From contig JAUZQO010000007.1 of assembly GCA_030950925.1 (NCBI GenBank), positions 1 through 64,000 of the forward strand: a stretch of 64,000 bases of DNA, written 5' to 3'. Source of the DNA: Mariprofundaceae bacterium (GTDB taxonomy: Bacteria; Pseudomonadota; Zetaproteobacteria; Mariprofundales; Mariprofundaceae). The position numbers and the translations under genes were made by a program. The notes below the pieces were generated by a model that did no database searches, was not told where the DNA came from, and saw nothing but the letters and a program-made list of their open reading frames with translations. Shown piece by piece: positions 25,917 through 33,155 of the stretch (position 1 is the stretch's first letter; each line of letters begins with the position of its first letter).

Positions 25917-28900
25917 ATGACATATTGTAAAAACGCGCTAACGACATGTTGGCGCGTTTTTTTATTGTTGATGTTGTTCTTTGCGGGAACGCTACTGATA
26001 TTGTATCAATTTTTTCCTGATATCAAACGCTTGCAACCTGAATTGGAAATGATTGTTCAACAAGAATTGAATTTATCATCGGTCAATTTGGGAGAATTGT
26101 CTTGGACATGGGGCTGGAATGTTGGGATTATAGCCAAACACTCCAGCTTTTCTCGGGATGATGTGGGACTGTCATTGAAAAATACTCGCTTTGAAGTTCG
26201 ACTTTCGCTATCGAATTTATTGAAAGGAAACTTGTGGCTAAAATCCATCCATATCAAGGGTGGTGATGCGAATGTTCAGCTTGTTCATGCTGAAGGTTCA
26301 AGCGGGTTAGCATGGATGCCGATAAAGGTTGAGCTTGATGATGTGCATGTGCATTGGGCTTGGAAGAAAGAATCATCAGATTTACACATTCAAGCCATGC
26401 AATTATTACCATCATTGCATGAAGTTCGCCTGAATACACCAAGTTTTCAAGCCTTACTGCATTATGATCAGGCGCTTCAGGTCGATAGTGTGCATGTAAA
26501 CTTTCAGAGTTTGGAGGCACTGCCCAAGGCTTGGCGAAACTGGATGCATGGAAAACTATCGGGGACTGTTGATGTTCATCGTCAGACTGGCCATCAACAG
26601 AAAGTTTGGCAGGGTAGCTGGCTGTTAGAAGGTGGTGATGCTTCGGTCATACACTTGGAAAGCGCATCATTATATATACCCGTTGATACGATAGCGGGAA
26701 AATTTTCATGTCGTTTATCTTCAAAAGGTTTGCCGATTCAATGGCAGTTGCAGGATGTAAGGTGGTTGAAAACGAAAAATAATGCCTCTATAAACTTGAG
26801 TTGGGAAGAAGGTATACTGACTTTAAAAGCTCAATTATCATATCTGAATATGCCCTTGTTGTGGTCATGGTTGAAGCCATTGGATGATGATGTGGCATGG
26901 CATCACTGGTTGGATGATATGCATGGAGGCGTTGCCAAGGGTGTGAATGTTCGTCTTACATTGCCTTGGCGGAATTTTCCACATATACCAGATGCCTCAT
27001 CATGGAAGGATTTGCATTATCGGGTGCAAGGTGATGTCTATGATGCTGATATTTCACTGGGGAAGAAGGGTGCCTTACGACATACCCAAGGTCATGTGGA
27101 TTTAAATGAAAGTGGCTTGCAGGCTACGATTGATCAAACATGGCTACCGCAGGGCATCGGCCAAGTGCAAGGCACATTGTGGATTCCTTGGGATAACATT
27201 GCCATTCATGTGAAAGGTCATGGGGATGTGGATGTTGCTAAACTCCAAGCTTGGGCATCACCACAAGCCTCAAGCAAAACATCGTCAACATTCGCATGGC
27301 TCTCGGATGCACCTGCTCAAACAAATTTTTCCTTACGCTGGCTACCAAGTTCGGGTGATTTTACGGAACTTTCAACGCATTTTAAGCCGAAGAAAGCTTG
27401 GTATGTTCGTTTATATGAACATCCTCTTTGGTTGGATTCAGGTGATTTGACCTGGGATATGAAACTTGGCTTAATCGGTAAAAAACTATATGGACATGAC
27501 GATGATTTGAATGCGTCTGTCAGCTTTTCACTGCTCCAAAATGAAAGTGATGCAAGCCTTTGGTCGTTAAAAAAACTGAATGGAGATATTTATGGGGCAT
27601 TAAACACATGGGTAAAGCGTTATCAATTGCCCATTGAATCAGCGCAAGGGGAGTGGCAGGCAAGCGTGGGTTTTGATGGACATCAGTGGATGGGTGATTT
27701 GAATTTGGATGCTGCCAGTTGGCAGAATCTACTCGGTTCGCATAAGCAACAAAATCAGCCATGGAAACTTCATTATCAAGGTGTGATGTCGGAAAAAACC
27801 TTTCAATTAACCCACATCAGTAGTCATCAAGCGCCATTACAGTTGGATGCGTATGGTGAGGTGAGTTTACAGCGGATTGTACTGAATATTTCAAACCTTA
27901 AAACGGATGCTGTGGATGGAAATGTAAGGCTTTATTTACCTTTGGATAAGGGCGTTTGGCAGGTGAATATGAAGGGAGCTTACCTGAATCGACAGGCTTT
28001 GCCCAAGCATGCACCCAGAGGTGAGGGGTTGCAGCGACGTTCTTGGCATATATGGGCGGATATTGATCAATTTGAATGGAATAAGACGCGCATGCAAGCA
28101 GTGCATTTGGATATGTCATCGAATCAGCGTGTGGCATCTCAGGTGAAGGCATCGCGTATCACCTCTAAAGCACTGTCTTTGCAGGATGTCGAGGCTTATT
28201 TTAATGTGTTAGAGGGTGGAAAGATTGATATTCACCATCTCACAGCACTCATGCAACGGGATCGAATTTTAATATCGGCACTGCTTACACCCGAAACATT
28301 GGGTGGGATGAAGTGGCAAGGCTATGCAATATTGGATGGTTCGCTGGGATCTTTGATGCAGCATGCAAAATTATCCACCTTGTTGGAAGGTGGAAAAATG
28401 CATGCAGTATTACTGGGGGAAGGCTTCCTTTTTCGAGATGAACCTTGGTGGCAAGGTTTGCGGGGTCGGCTGCGTATTCATTCAAGGGATGGTGAGATCC
28501 TAAAGGGTGGTACATTGACTAAATTCTTAGCGGTATTGAGTTGGGCAGACTTGCCGCGCCTTTTGTTGGCACGCCGCCCTGACTTAACACGTAAAGGTTT
28601 GGTGTACGAGCATTTGCAAGTGGAATCGACACTGCACAACCATGACATGCATATTCAACGTTTGGCATTGGACTCATCGGCAGTCCAACTTGCAGGTCAA
28701 GGAACATTTGACCTAGATGTTGGGAATGTGGATGTCATGTTGGTGGCGCAGCCTTTTCAGAATTTGGATGCGGTATTAACAAAATTGCCGATTTTGGGCT
28801 ATGTTTTGGGTGGAAGCGGGCATTCTATTTTTCGACGGGCTTACCATGTGTACGGACCTGTTGCCGATGCACAAGTGGATGGTGTATCGCCCAAAGATGC

Positions 28901-28985
28901 TGGTGCCCCGAGTTCGGGGGTGATTGATCGCTTTTTAAATCTACCAGATGCATGGTTTGGCAATCGAAAGTCAGTGGCTCCTTAG
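25917..28985 (+). CDS. YhdP/AsmA-like giant periplasmic protein
   Basis: 1022 residues from ATG 25917 (GTG 25908 is an alternative; neither has a clear ribosome-binding site). One N-terminal membrane helix (VFLLLMLFFAGTLLILYQFF) is followed by about a thousand residues of beta-rich, periplasmic sequence. The C-terminal 200 residues match the AsmA_2/DUF3971 end of YhdP (GEGFLFRDEPWWQGLRGRLRI, TLTKFLAVLSW, LPILGYVLGGSGHSIFRRAYHVYGPVADAQV). AsmA-like proteins form long lipid-conducting bridges to the outer membrane. The gene directly follows mlaC, so both envelope phospholipid systems are linked here. It is shorter than E. coli YhdP (about 1270). Confidence 0.85.
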   Translation: MTYCKNALTTCWRVFLLLMLFFAGTLLILYQFFPDIKRLQPELEMIVQQELNLSSVNLGELSWTWGWNVGIIAKHSSFSRDDVGLSLKNTRFEVRLSLSNLLKGNLWLKSIHIKGGDANVQLVHAEGSSGLAWMPIKVELDDVHVHWAWKKESSDLHIQAMQLLPSLHEVRLNTPSFQALLHYDQALQVDSVHVNFQSLEALPKAWRNWMHGKLSGTVDVHRQTGHQQKVWQGSWLLEGGDASVIHLESASLYIPVDTIAGKFSCRLSSKGLPIQWQLQDVRWLKTKNNASINLSWEEGILTLKAQLSYLNMPLLWSWLKPLDDDVAWHHWLDDMHGGVAKGVNVRLTLPWRNFPHIPDASSWKDLHYRVQGDVYDADISLGKKGALRHTQGHVDLNESGLQATIDQTWLPQGIGQVQGTLWIPWDNIAIHVKGHGDVDVAKLQAWASPQASSKTSSTFAWLSDAPAQTNFSLRWLPSSGDFTELSTHFKPKKAWYVRLYEHPLWLDSGDLTWDMKLGLIGKKLYGHDDDLNASVSFSLLQNESDASLWSLKKLNGDIYGALNTWVKRYQLPIESAQGEWQASVGFDGHQWMGDLNLDAASWQNLLGSHKQQNQPWKLHYQGVMSEKTFQLTHISSHQAPLQLDAYGEVSLQRIVLNISNLKTDAVDGNVRLYLPLDKGVWQVNMKGAYLNRQALPKHAPRGEGLQRRSWHIWADIDQFEWNKTRMQAVHLDMSSNQRVASQVKASRITSKALSLQDVEAYFNVLEGGKIDIHHLTALMQRDRILISALLTPETLGGMKWQGYAILDGSLGSLMQHAKLSTLLEGGKMHAVLLGEGFLFRDEPWWQGLRGRLRIHSRDGEILKGGTLTKFLAVLSWADLPRLLLARRPDLTRKGLVYEHLQVESTLHNHDMHIQRLALDSSAVQLAGQGTFDLDVGNVDVMLVAQPFQNLDAVLTKLPILGYVLGGSGHSIFRRAYHVYGPVADAQVDGVSPKDAGAPSSGVIDRFLNLPDAWFGNRKSVAP

Positions 28986-29021
28986 TGGCTTATGCGGTGA
29001 TTTATGCCCAAATCATTTGGG

Positions 29022-29825
29022 TTAGCTGCTGGGATCCACCTTGATGCGTTGAATGCGGATGGTTTTTCCAGTGTGCAAATCGCAGCTTAATAGGGTTGCA
29101 AAAATGGTGGCACCACGATCCACAGCCTCGAAGCGTTGTGGTAGACGGGTAATCATTCGGTGTAATGCTCCCTCTTTTTTCATACCAATGATGGATTGGT
29201 ATGAGCCAGTCATACCAATGTCGGTTTGATATGCAGTGCCGCTGCTGTGAATAATTTCGTCACAGGTGGGGATATGCGTGTGAGTGCCGTAAACAAAAGA
29301 AACACGTCCATCCAAATGCCAGCCCATGCCCATTTTCTCGCTGGTGGTTTCGGCATGTATATCCATCAAGATGACTTTAACATCGGAAGGTATTTCCGAA
29401 AGGGCTTGATCCGCTGCTTCAAAGGGACAATTCCAAGTGCCACTCATAAAAATTTGTCCAATGGTGTTGATGACAGCCACGGGATGCCCCATTGCTGTTT
29501 CTTGAATCGTCCAGCCTTGCCCTGGAGCTTCAGGAAAGAAGTTGGCAGGGCGAACAAAGCGCTCATCTTCATCAATGGTTTTCATGAAATCACGTTGATC
29601 CCAGCAGTGGTTGCCATTGGTGAGAACATGAACACCTGAATCAAAGACCTCATCGGCGACCTTGCGTGTTGTACCGAAGCCTGCTGCAAGATTTTCACCA
29701 TTGGCAACCACAAAATCAATCAAATGCTGGTCAATGAGGCGAGGTAGGTGATCGCGTAGAGCTTTGCGTCCAGCTTTTCCTAAGATATCACCAATAACCA
29801 ATAGGTTTATGTGTTGTTCTGACAT
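29022..29825 (-). CDS. YmdB-family metallophosphoesterase (TIGR00282)
   Basis: 267 residues from the ATG at 29825, nine bases after AAGGA; the ATG at 29834 sits too close to that site. Family motifs: LLVIGDILGKAGRKAL, VVANGENLAAGFG, HVLTNGNHCWDQR, HAETTSEKMGMGWHLDGRVSFVYGTHTHIPT. These supply the dinuclear metal ligands. The B. subtilis member YmdB hydrolyses 2',3'-cyclic mono- or dinucleotides. The start lies inside the end of the folate cyclo-ligase gene (19-base overlap), so the two are coupled. Confidence 0.9.
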   Translation of the reverse strand: MSEQHINLLVIGDILGKAGRKALRDHLPRLIDQHLIDFVVANGENLAAGFGTTRKVADEVFDSGVHVLTNGNHCWDQRDFMKTIDEDERFVRPANFFPEAPGQGWTIQETAMGHPVAVINTIGQIFMSGTWNCPFEAADQALSEIPSDVKVILMDIHAETTSEKMGMGWHLDGRVSFVYGTHTHIPTCDEIIHSSGTAYQTDIGMTGSYQSIIGMKKEGALHRMITRLPQRFEAVDRGATIFATLLSCDLHTGKTIRIQRIKVDPSS

Positions 29826-30385
29826 GTAATCCATCCTTCTTCTGTGATGACTGTGTGTAGGGGTATATCGTGGGTTTCAATAGGAATATTGGCACATGCT
29901 TGGCAAGAAAATGCCAGACCAATGATGTGATCCAAGGCATGTTGATGATCGGCAAGCCAACGATCAAAGTAGCCTTTTCCCATGCCAATACGGTTGCCTG
30001 CGGTGTCAAACCCAACCAGCGGAGAAATGAGCAAAGCGGGTGTTTTACTGGGTTTCCAAACGTGTCCATGCATGGGTTCAGATATGTGAAAGCTGCCTGT
30101 CTGCCATTGTGTTTTTGGGGTGATATGTTGCCAATGCATGTGTCCTGATTGATGGGTGACAGGTGCATAGTAGTGGTGGGGTGCTTGGTGAAAAATATCA
30201 GCAGTAGATACTTCGGAAGGCAAGGATTGGTAGCATAAAATATCCAAGCTTTGATGTGTGAAAAATGTGTGTATAAAGTGTTCTAGGTGTTGTTGAATGC
30301 GTTGGGAGAAAATCATTTTCTGTGCTGGATTTAAGCTTTGCCGATGTTCAATGCATTGTTGGCGTAAGTGTGATTTTGTTGTCAT
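29807..30385 (-). CDS. fau: 5-formyltetrahydrofolate cyclo-ligase
   Basis: 192 residues, full length. C-terminal motif LISPLVGFDTAGNRIGMGKGYFDRWL is diagnostic and holds the ATP-binding GMGKGYYD-type loop; the N-terminal RQQCIEHRQSL helix is also typical. It converts 5-formyl-THF to methenyl-THF. In gammaproteobacteria this gene (ygfA) follows the 6S RNA gene ssrS; the same order zapA-6S-fau is seen here. Confidence 0.92.
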   Translation of the reverse strand: MTTKSHLRQQCIEHRQSLNPAQKMIFSQRIQQHLEHFIHTFFTHQSLDILCYQSLPSEVSTADIFHQAPHHYYAPVTHQSGHMHWQHITPKTQWQTGSFHISEPMHGHVWKPSKTPALLISPLVGFDTAGNRIGMGKGYFDRWLADHQHALDHIIGLAFSCQACANIPIETHDIPLHTVITEEGWITCQNNT

Positions 30386-30410
30386 GCTTGTGGTGGTGCC
30401 TTTATAGAAG

Positions 30411-30598
30411 GGAAAGTACCCCCACTCTGGCGTATTGGCGGTAAGTCGTCGAACCCTCGAACACGAGGGGGGCGCCGCACACTGATTTTAGGTATCCCGG
30501 ACAAGCGGCATTCACACCATCAGTATAGACAAGCTCCCAATCGACATGCATCGGCTCAGGCAACATAAGGCCACTCGCTCAGCGCAGGGGTACTTTGG
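30411..30598 (-). ncRNA. ssrS: 6S RNA
   Basis: About 186 nt between zapA and fau, the classical ssrS location. On the minus strand the two ends close perfectly: AAAGTACCCC (30596-30587) pairs with GGGGTACTTT (30422-30413). Near the 5' side is CCTGAGCCGAT, the best conserved 6S block, and near the 3' side GGGTTCGACGACTTACCGCC fits the family. 6S RNA mimics an open promoter and holds sigma-70 RNA polymerase in stationary phase. The 5' end lies inside the last codons of zapA, so the transcript may be processed from the zapA mRNA. Exact ends are estimated from the stem. Confidence 0.85.
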
Positions 30599-30875
30599 CT
30601 AAACCTTCCGCTTGTTGGACGACAGAGTCAAGCGAAGAAATAATGTGTTCTAAATTAGCATGTCCTGATTCATCTTTTCGCAGCAGCTGCCCCGCTAAGT
30701 TTAGGGCAACAAGTGAAAGTAAACGGTCGCTGCTTGCTGTCATGCCCGCAGCGCGTAACTCATCAATTTGTTCTTGTACGGTTTGAGCCGCAAGTAGGAC
30801 TTCTTCGGGGGCATCATCGGTGCGGATAGAAATTTTTTGCCCCAATAGGGTGATGTCAACCTTATGATGCGCCAT
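30579..30875 (-). CDS. zapA: Cell division protein ZapA
   Basis: 98 residues from the ATG at 30875, which follows GAGAG at the right spacing; ATGs at 30887 and 30896 are in frame. ZapA domain VDITLLGQKISIRTDDAPEEVLLAAQTVQEQIDEL, then a coiled-coil tail. ZapA tetramers cross-link FtsZ filaments. The 5' end overlaps the upstream coiled-coil gene by 14 bases, and the 3' end overlaps the predicted 6S RNA by about 18 bases. Confidence 0.9.
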   Translation of the reverse strand: MAHHKVDITLLGQKISIRTDDAPEEVLLAAQTVQEQIDELRAAGMTASSDRLLSLVALNLAGQLLRKDESGHANLEHIISSLDSVVQQAEGLAKVPLR

Positions 30876-31116
30876 GGTTACTCTCATTGTTGGCAAAATT
30901 TTCAGTGTCGTTCGTTTGTAAGTTTTCTAATTTTTGCTCCAAATTCTGAACGCGATCTCTGCGCTTGCGTAGTTCACTTTCTGCCAAGCGGACGACTTCA
31001 CGCAGACGCTTGTTTTCGGTGATGACCTTATCCAAGTGTTGTGCGATGGTGCTGAGGTGTGCTTGGAGGGTGGTGATTCGGGATTCGATCTGTTGTTGGT
31101 TCTCTTGCGTGTCCAT
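30862..31116 (-). CDS. ZapB-like coiled-coil protein (TIGR02449-type)
   Basis: 84 residues from the ATG at 31116; a TTG at 31152 would add 12 residues, and neither has an ideal ribosome-binding site. Residues 5-65 are a single coiled coil (TLQAHLSTIAQHLDKVITENKRLREVVRLAESELRKRRDRV). Small coiled-coil proteins of this kind are regularly encoded just before zapA and are thought to act in cell division like ZapB. Translation is probably coupled to zapA through the 14-base overlap. The function is inferred from position. Confidence 0.75.
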   Translation of the reverse strand: MDTQENQQQIESRITTLQAHLSTIAQHLDKVITENKRLREVVRLAESELRKRRDRVQNLEQKLENLQTNDTENFANNESNHGAS

Positions 31117-31163
31117 ACTTCCAATTGAAACATGGGCTTGCTGTGGGGTCAACTTCTTTACCC

Positions 31164-31919
31164 TTATCCGCTGAATGTTGCTTCAATATTGCTGAGCCAA
31201 GGCATGTATTCAATGATAAATCCCGATAAAATACTGAAGCTTCCCAAGAAAATAAGTGAGCCTACGACCATTAACAGTATACCTGATGTGATTTCAATGA
31301 TGTGTAAGTGACGTTTAAACCGTTGTGACCAATTTAAAAAAGCATCCGTGGCAAGGGCGGCGAGTAAAAAAGGAATGCCGAGTCCTGCTGAATATAGAGC
31401 CAATAAAATGATGCCGTGTGAAATATCTTGTTGCGCACCTGCAACTGCAAGAATAGCGCCTAAAATGGGGCCAATACAGGGTGTCCAGCCAAAGGCAAAA
31501 GCAGAACCCAAAAGCATCGCTCCCAAGCCACTGCGAGCATTGATGCTGCCTGTATCAACTCGGGCTTCCATGAGTAAAAATGGAATGCGAATCAAGCCAG
31601 TATAATGTAAACCAAAAATAAAGATAATACCGCCAGCAATTTTTGCCAGAATATTCATATGACTTAGCAGCCACTGTCCAAGGAAGGTAGCCGATGCGCC
31701 CAGAGCAATAAAAATAAGACTAAAGCCAAGAATGAACCAAAGTGATTGGATGATGGCTGTGCGGCGAACAGCATATTTTTGGTTTTCTCGTTTGCGTAGT
31801 GCATCAACTGAAACGCCACTAATATAAGAGAGGTAGGCAGGGACAAGCGGCAAAACACACGGTGATAAAAAAGATAATAAACCAGCAATAAATGCGCCAA
31901 AGAATGAAACTTCAATCAT
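31164..31919 (-). CDS. ccdA: Cytochrome c biogenesis protein CcdA (DsbD-like membrane domain)
   Basis: 251 residues, six membrane segments. The redox Cys pair is visible: one Cys in LSFLSPCVLPLVPAYLSY and one in FGWTPCIGPILGA, both in the proline-flanked form typical of CcdA. It carries reducing equivalents across the inner membrane to periplasmic thiol proteins used in cytochrome c maturation. The start is ATG 31919. It is divergent from the sensor gene at 32226. Confidence 0.93.
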   Translation of the reverse strand: MIEVSFFGAFIAGLLSFLSPCVLPLVPAYLSYISGVSVDALRKRENQKYAVRRTAIIQSLWFILGFSLIFIALGASATFLGQWLLSHMNILAKIAGGIIFIFGLHYTGLIRIPFLLMEARVDTGSINARSGLGAMLLGSAFAFGWTPCIGPILGAILAVAGAQQDISHGIILLALYSAGLGIPFLLAALATDAFLNWSQRFKRHLHIIEITSGILLMVVGSLIFLGSFSILSGFIIEYMPWLSNIEATFSG

Positions 31920-32225
31920 AAATATAAATCCTTAGTAGGTGGAGTGGGGTCTGTTTAAGTCGATCAGTTTTCTAGCTTCTTGGTCTTAAAAAGGTGGCAA
32001 AGCTTACGCGCATTGTTGAGTTAGGGAAATGATGATGAGGACAAGGTGTGGTACTGGGGTATCGCTTGGGAGTCTGCGGGCTTAGGGAATCGTTGTGAGA
32101 TAGCAGTGTGATTATTGGTTTGTAGCTTGAAATGAGGAGAATAGCACGGCTATTTAACGAGATGATCCTATTTGGATTTTAGGGTTGGGTGTGCCAAGCT
32201 TTCGACGTGAGAGAGGAGTGTGCAT
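31920..32225. other. Intergenic region between divergent ccdA and sensor gene
   Basis: About 306 bases without a convincing gene. It should hold the promoters of ccdA (minus) and the sensor gene (plus), but I see no clear -35/-10 pair or inverted repeat. The plus-strand end carries a strong GAGAGAGGAG ribosome-binding site for ATG 32226. Confidence 0.5.
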
Positions 32226-33008
32226 ATGCGGGTGTTTTTTATTTGTTTGTTGGGTTTGTTGATGTCGCCTTTTGTGGCGAAATCTGCACCCATACATATT
32301 CAATTGCAGTTGAAGTGGAAGCATCAGTTTCAATTTGCAGGTTATTATATGGCACTGGAAAAGGGTTATTATCGAGATGTGGGTTTGGATGTTGAAATTT
32401 TAGAGGGTGAACCCAGTGAGCATGCAACAAAGTTTTTGAAGCAAGGTAGACACCGCTATGCTGTTGGGGAAACATCAGATATGCTGGCTTATGTTAAAGG
32501 TGAAAAAATACGCATTTTGATGGCGTTGTACCAGCATTCACCGAAAGTAGTTATTGTACGAGAAGACTCTGGCATTCGGCATTTTTCAGAGCTGTCGGGT
32601 CATCGTTTGATGTTGAGTGAAGGTTTGAAGTATGGTGAAATTCGGGCTGCTTTGGAGGCATCGGGTGTTCATGTAGATGATGTGACAGTTGAACAGAATG
32701 ATGCGTATGTGATTGAGTCACTGCAACGGGGTACTGTGGATGGGATGAGTGCTTACCTAAGTAATGAACCTTATACGTTGGATCAGATGGGAGTGCCATA
32801 CCGTATCTTACATCCTAGAGACATTGGTATTGATTTTTATGATGATTTTTTATTAACATCGGAAGATGAGGTGGTTTTATACCCTCAAACTGTGCGAGCC
32901 TTTGTGAAGGCGACGAAAAAAGGCTGGCGAGATGCGATGTTGCAGCCAGAGCAAGCCATCGCTTTGATTCAAAAAAATACAATACACAGCACTTATCGCA
33001 TGATATAG
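32226..33008 (+). pseudogene. 5' half of a disrupted sensor kinase gene: signal peptide plus NMT1/THI5-like binding domain
   Basis: 260 residues from ATG 32226 behind GAGAGGAG. A signal peptide (RVFFICLLGLLMSPFVAKS) leads into an NMT1/THI5-like periplasmic binding domain: IQLQLKWKHQFQFAGYYMALEKGYYRDVGLDVEI, then the second-lobe features. The domain ends abruptly at ...STYRMI, followed by a TAG inside a mobile element (33004-33132). The missing C-terminal part (KLLYEANALLPLL...) is encoded just after the element in the same frame. The product would be an incomplete, soluble, exported domain. Related intact proteins fuse this domain to PAS-histidine kinases and are thought to sense a small ligand; pyrimidine-like ligands are known for the fold but the ligand here is unknown. 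Confidence 0.85.
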
Positions 33009-33132
33009 TGATTCAAGTATTAAACCACCGTCATTCCAGAGTACTTGTGTCTGGAATCTATCAATAGACCCTCGACACAAGGATTCGAGGGTGACAGCAA
33101 CATAATGTAGTATTCATACTTAAACGACTATA
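33004..33132. mobile_element. MITE-like inverted-repeat element, copy 2 (129 bp), inside a sensor kinase gene
   Basis: Same family as 11342-11479. Left end TATAGTGATTCAAGTAT; right end in reverse complement TATAGTCGTTTAAGTAT (14 of 17). The internal hairpins are ATTCCAGA/TCTGGAAT and ACCCTCGA/TCGAGGGT, both perfect. It brings two in-frame TAG stops (33006 and 33108) into the host gene. Its length is divisible by three, and removing 33004-33132 rejoins the host frame exactly. A TA target duplication cannot be separated from the TATA ends. The right end creates a TATAAA at 33129-33134 that could serve as a -10 box for the 3' half; no good -35 is seen. Confidence 0.88.
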
Positions 33133-33155
33133 AATTACTTTATGAAGCAAATGCA

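Noticed and set aside
26254-28707. Minus-strand open frames within the YhdP-like gene
   Set aside because: Low-complexity His/Pro-rich translations without a start signal; shadows of the plus-strand gene.
29007-29021. CCCAAA-TCA-TTTGGG hairpin between the convergent YhdP-like and ymdB genes
   Set aside because: Short, A/T-rich in the inner stem and without a T-run on either strand; not a convincing terminator.
30450-30470. CCCTCG...CGAGGG hairpin resembling hairpin 2 of the MITE
   Set aside because: It is part of the 6S RNA secondary structure; there are no TATAGT ends or hairpin 1 nearby.
21687-33005. Idea that the NMT1/THI5-like sensor regulates thiE-thiD
   Set aside because: The genes are 9 kb apart and not co-transcribed, and NMT1-like sensors bind varied ligands; nothing in the sequence links them.
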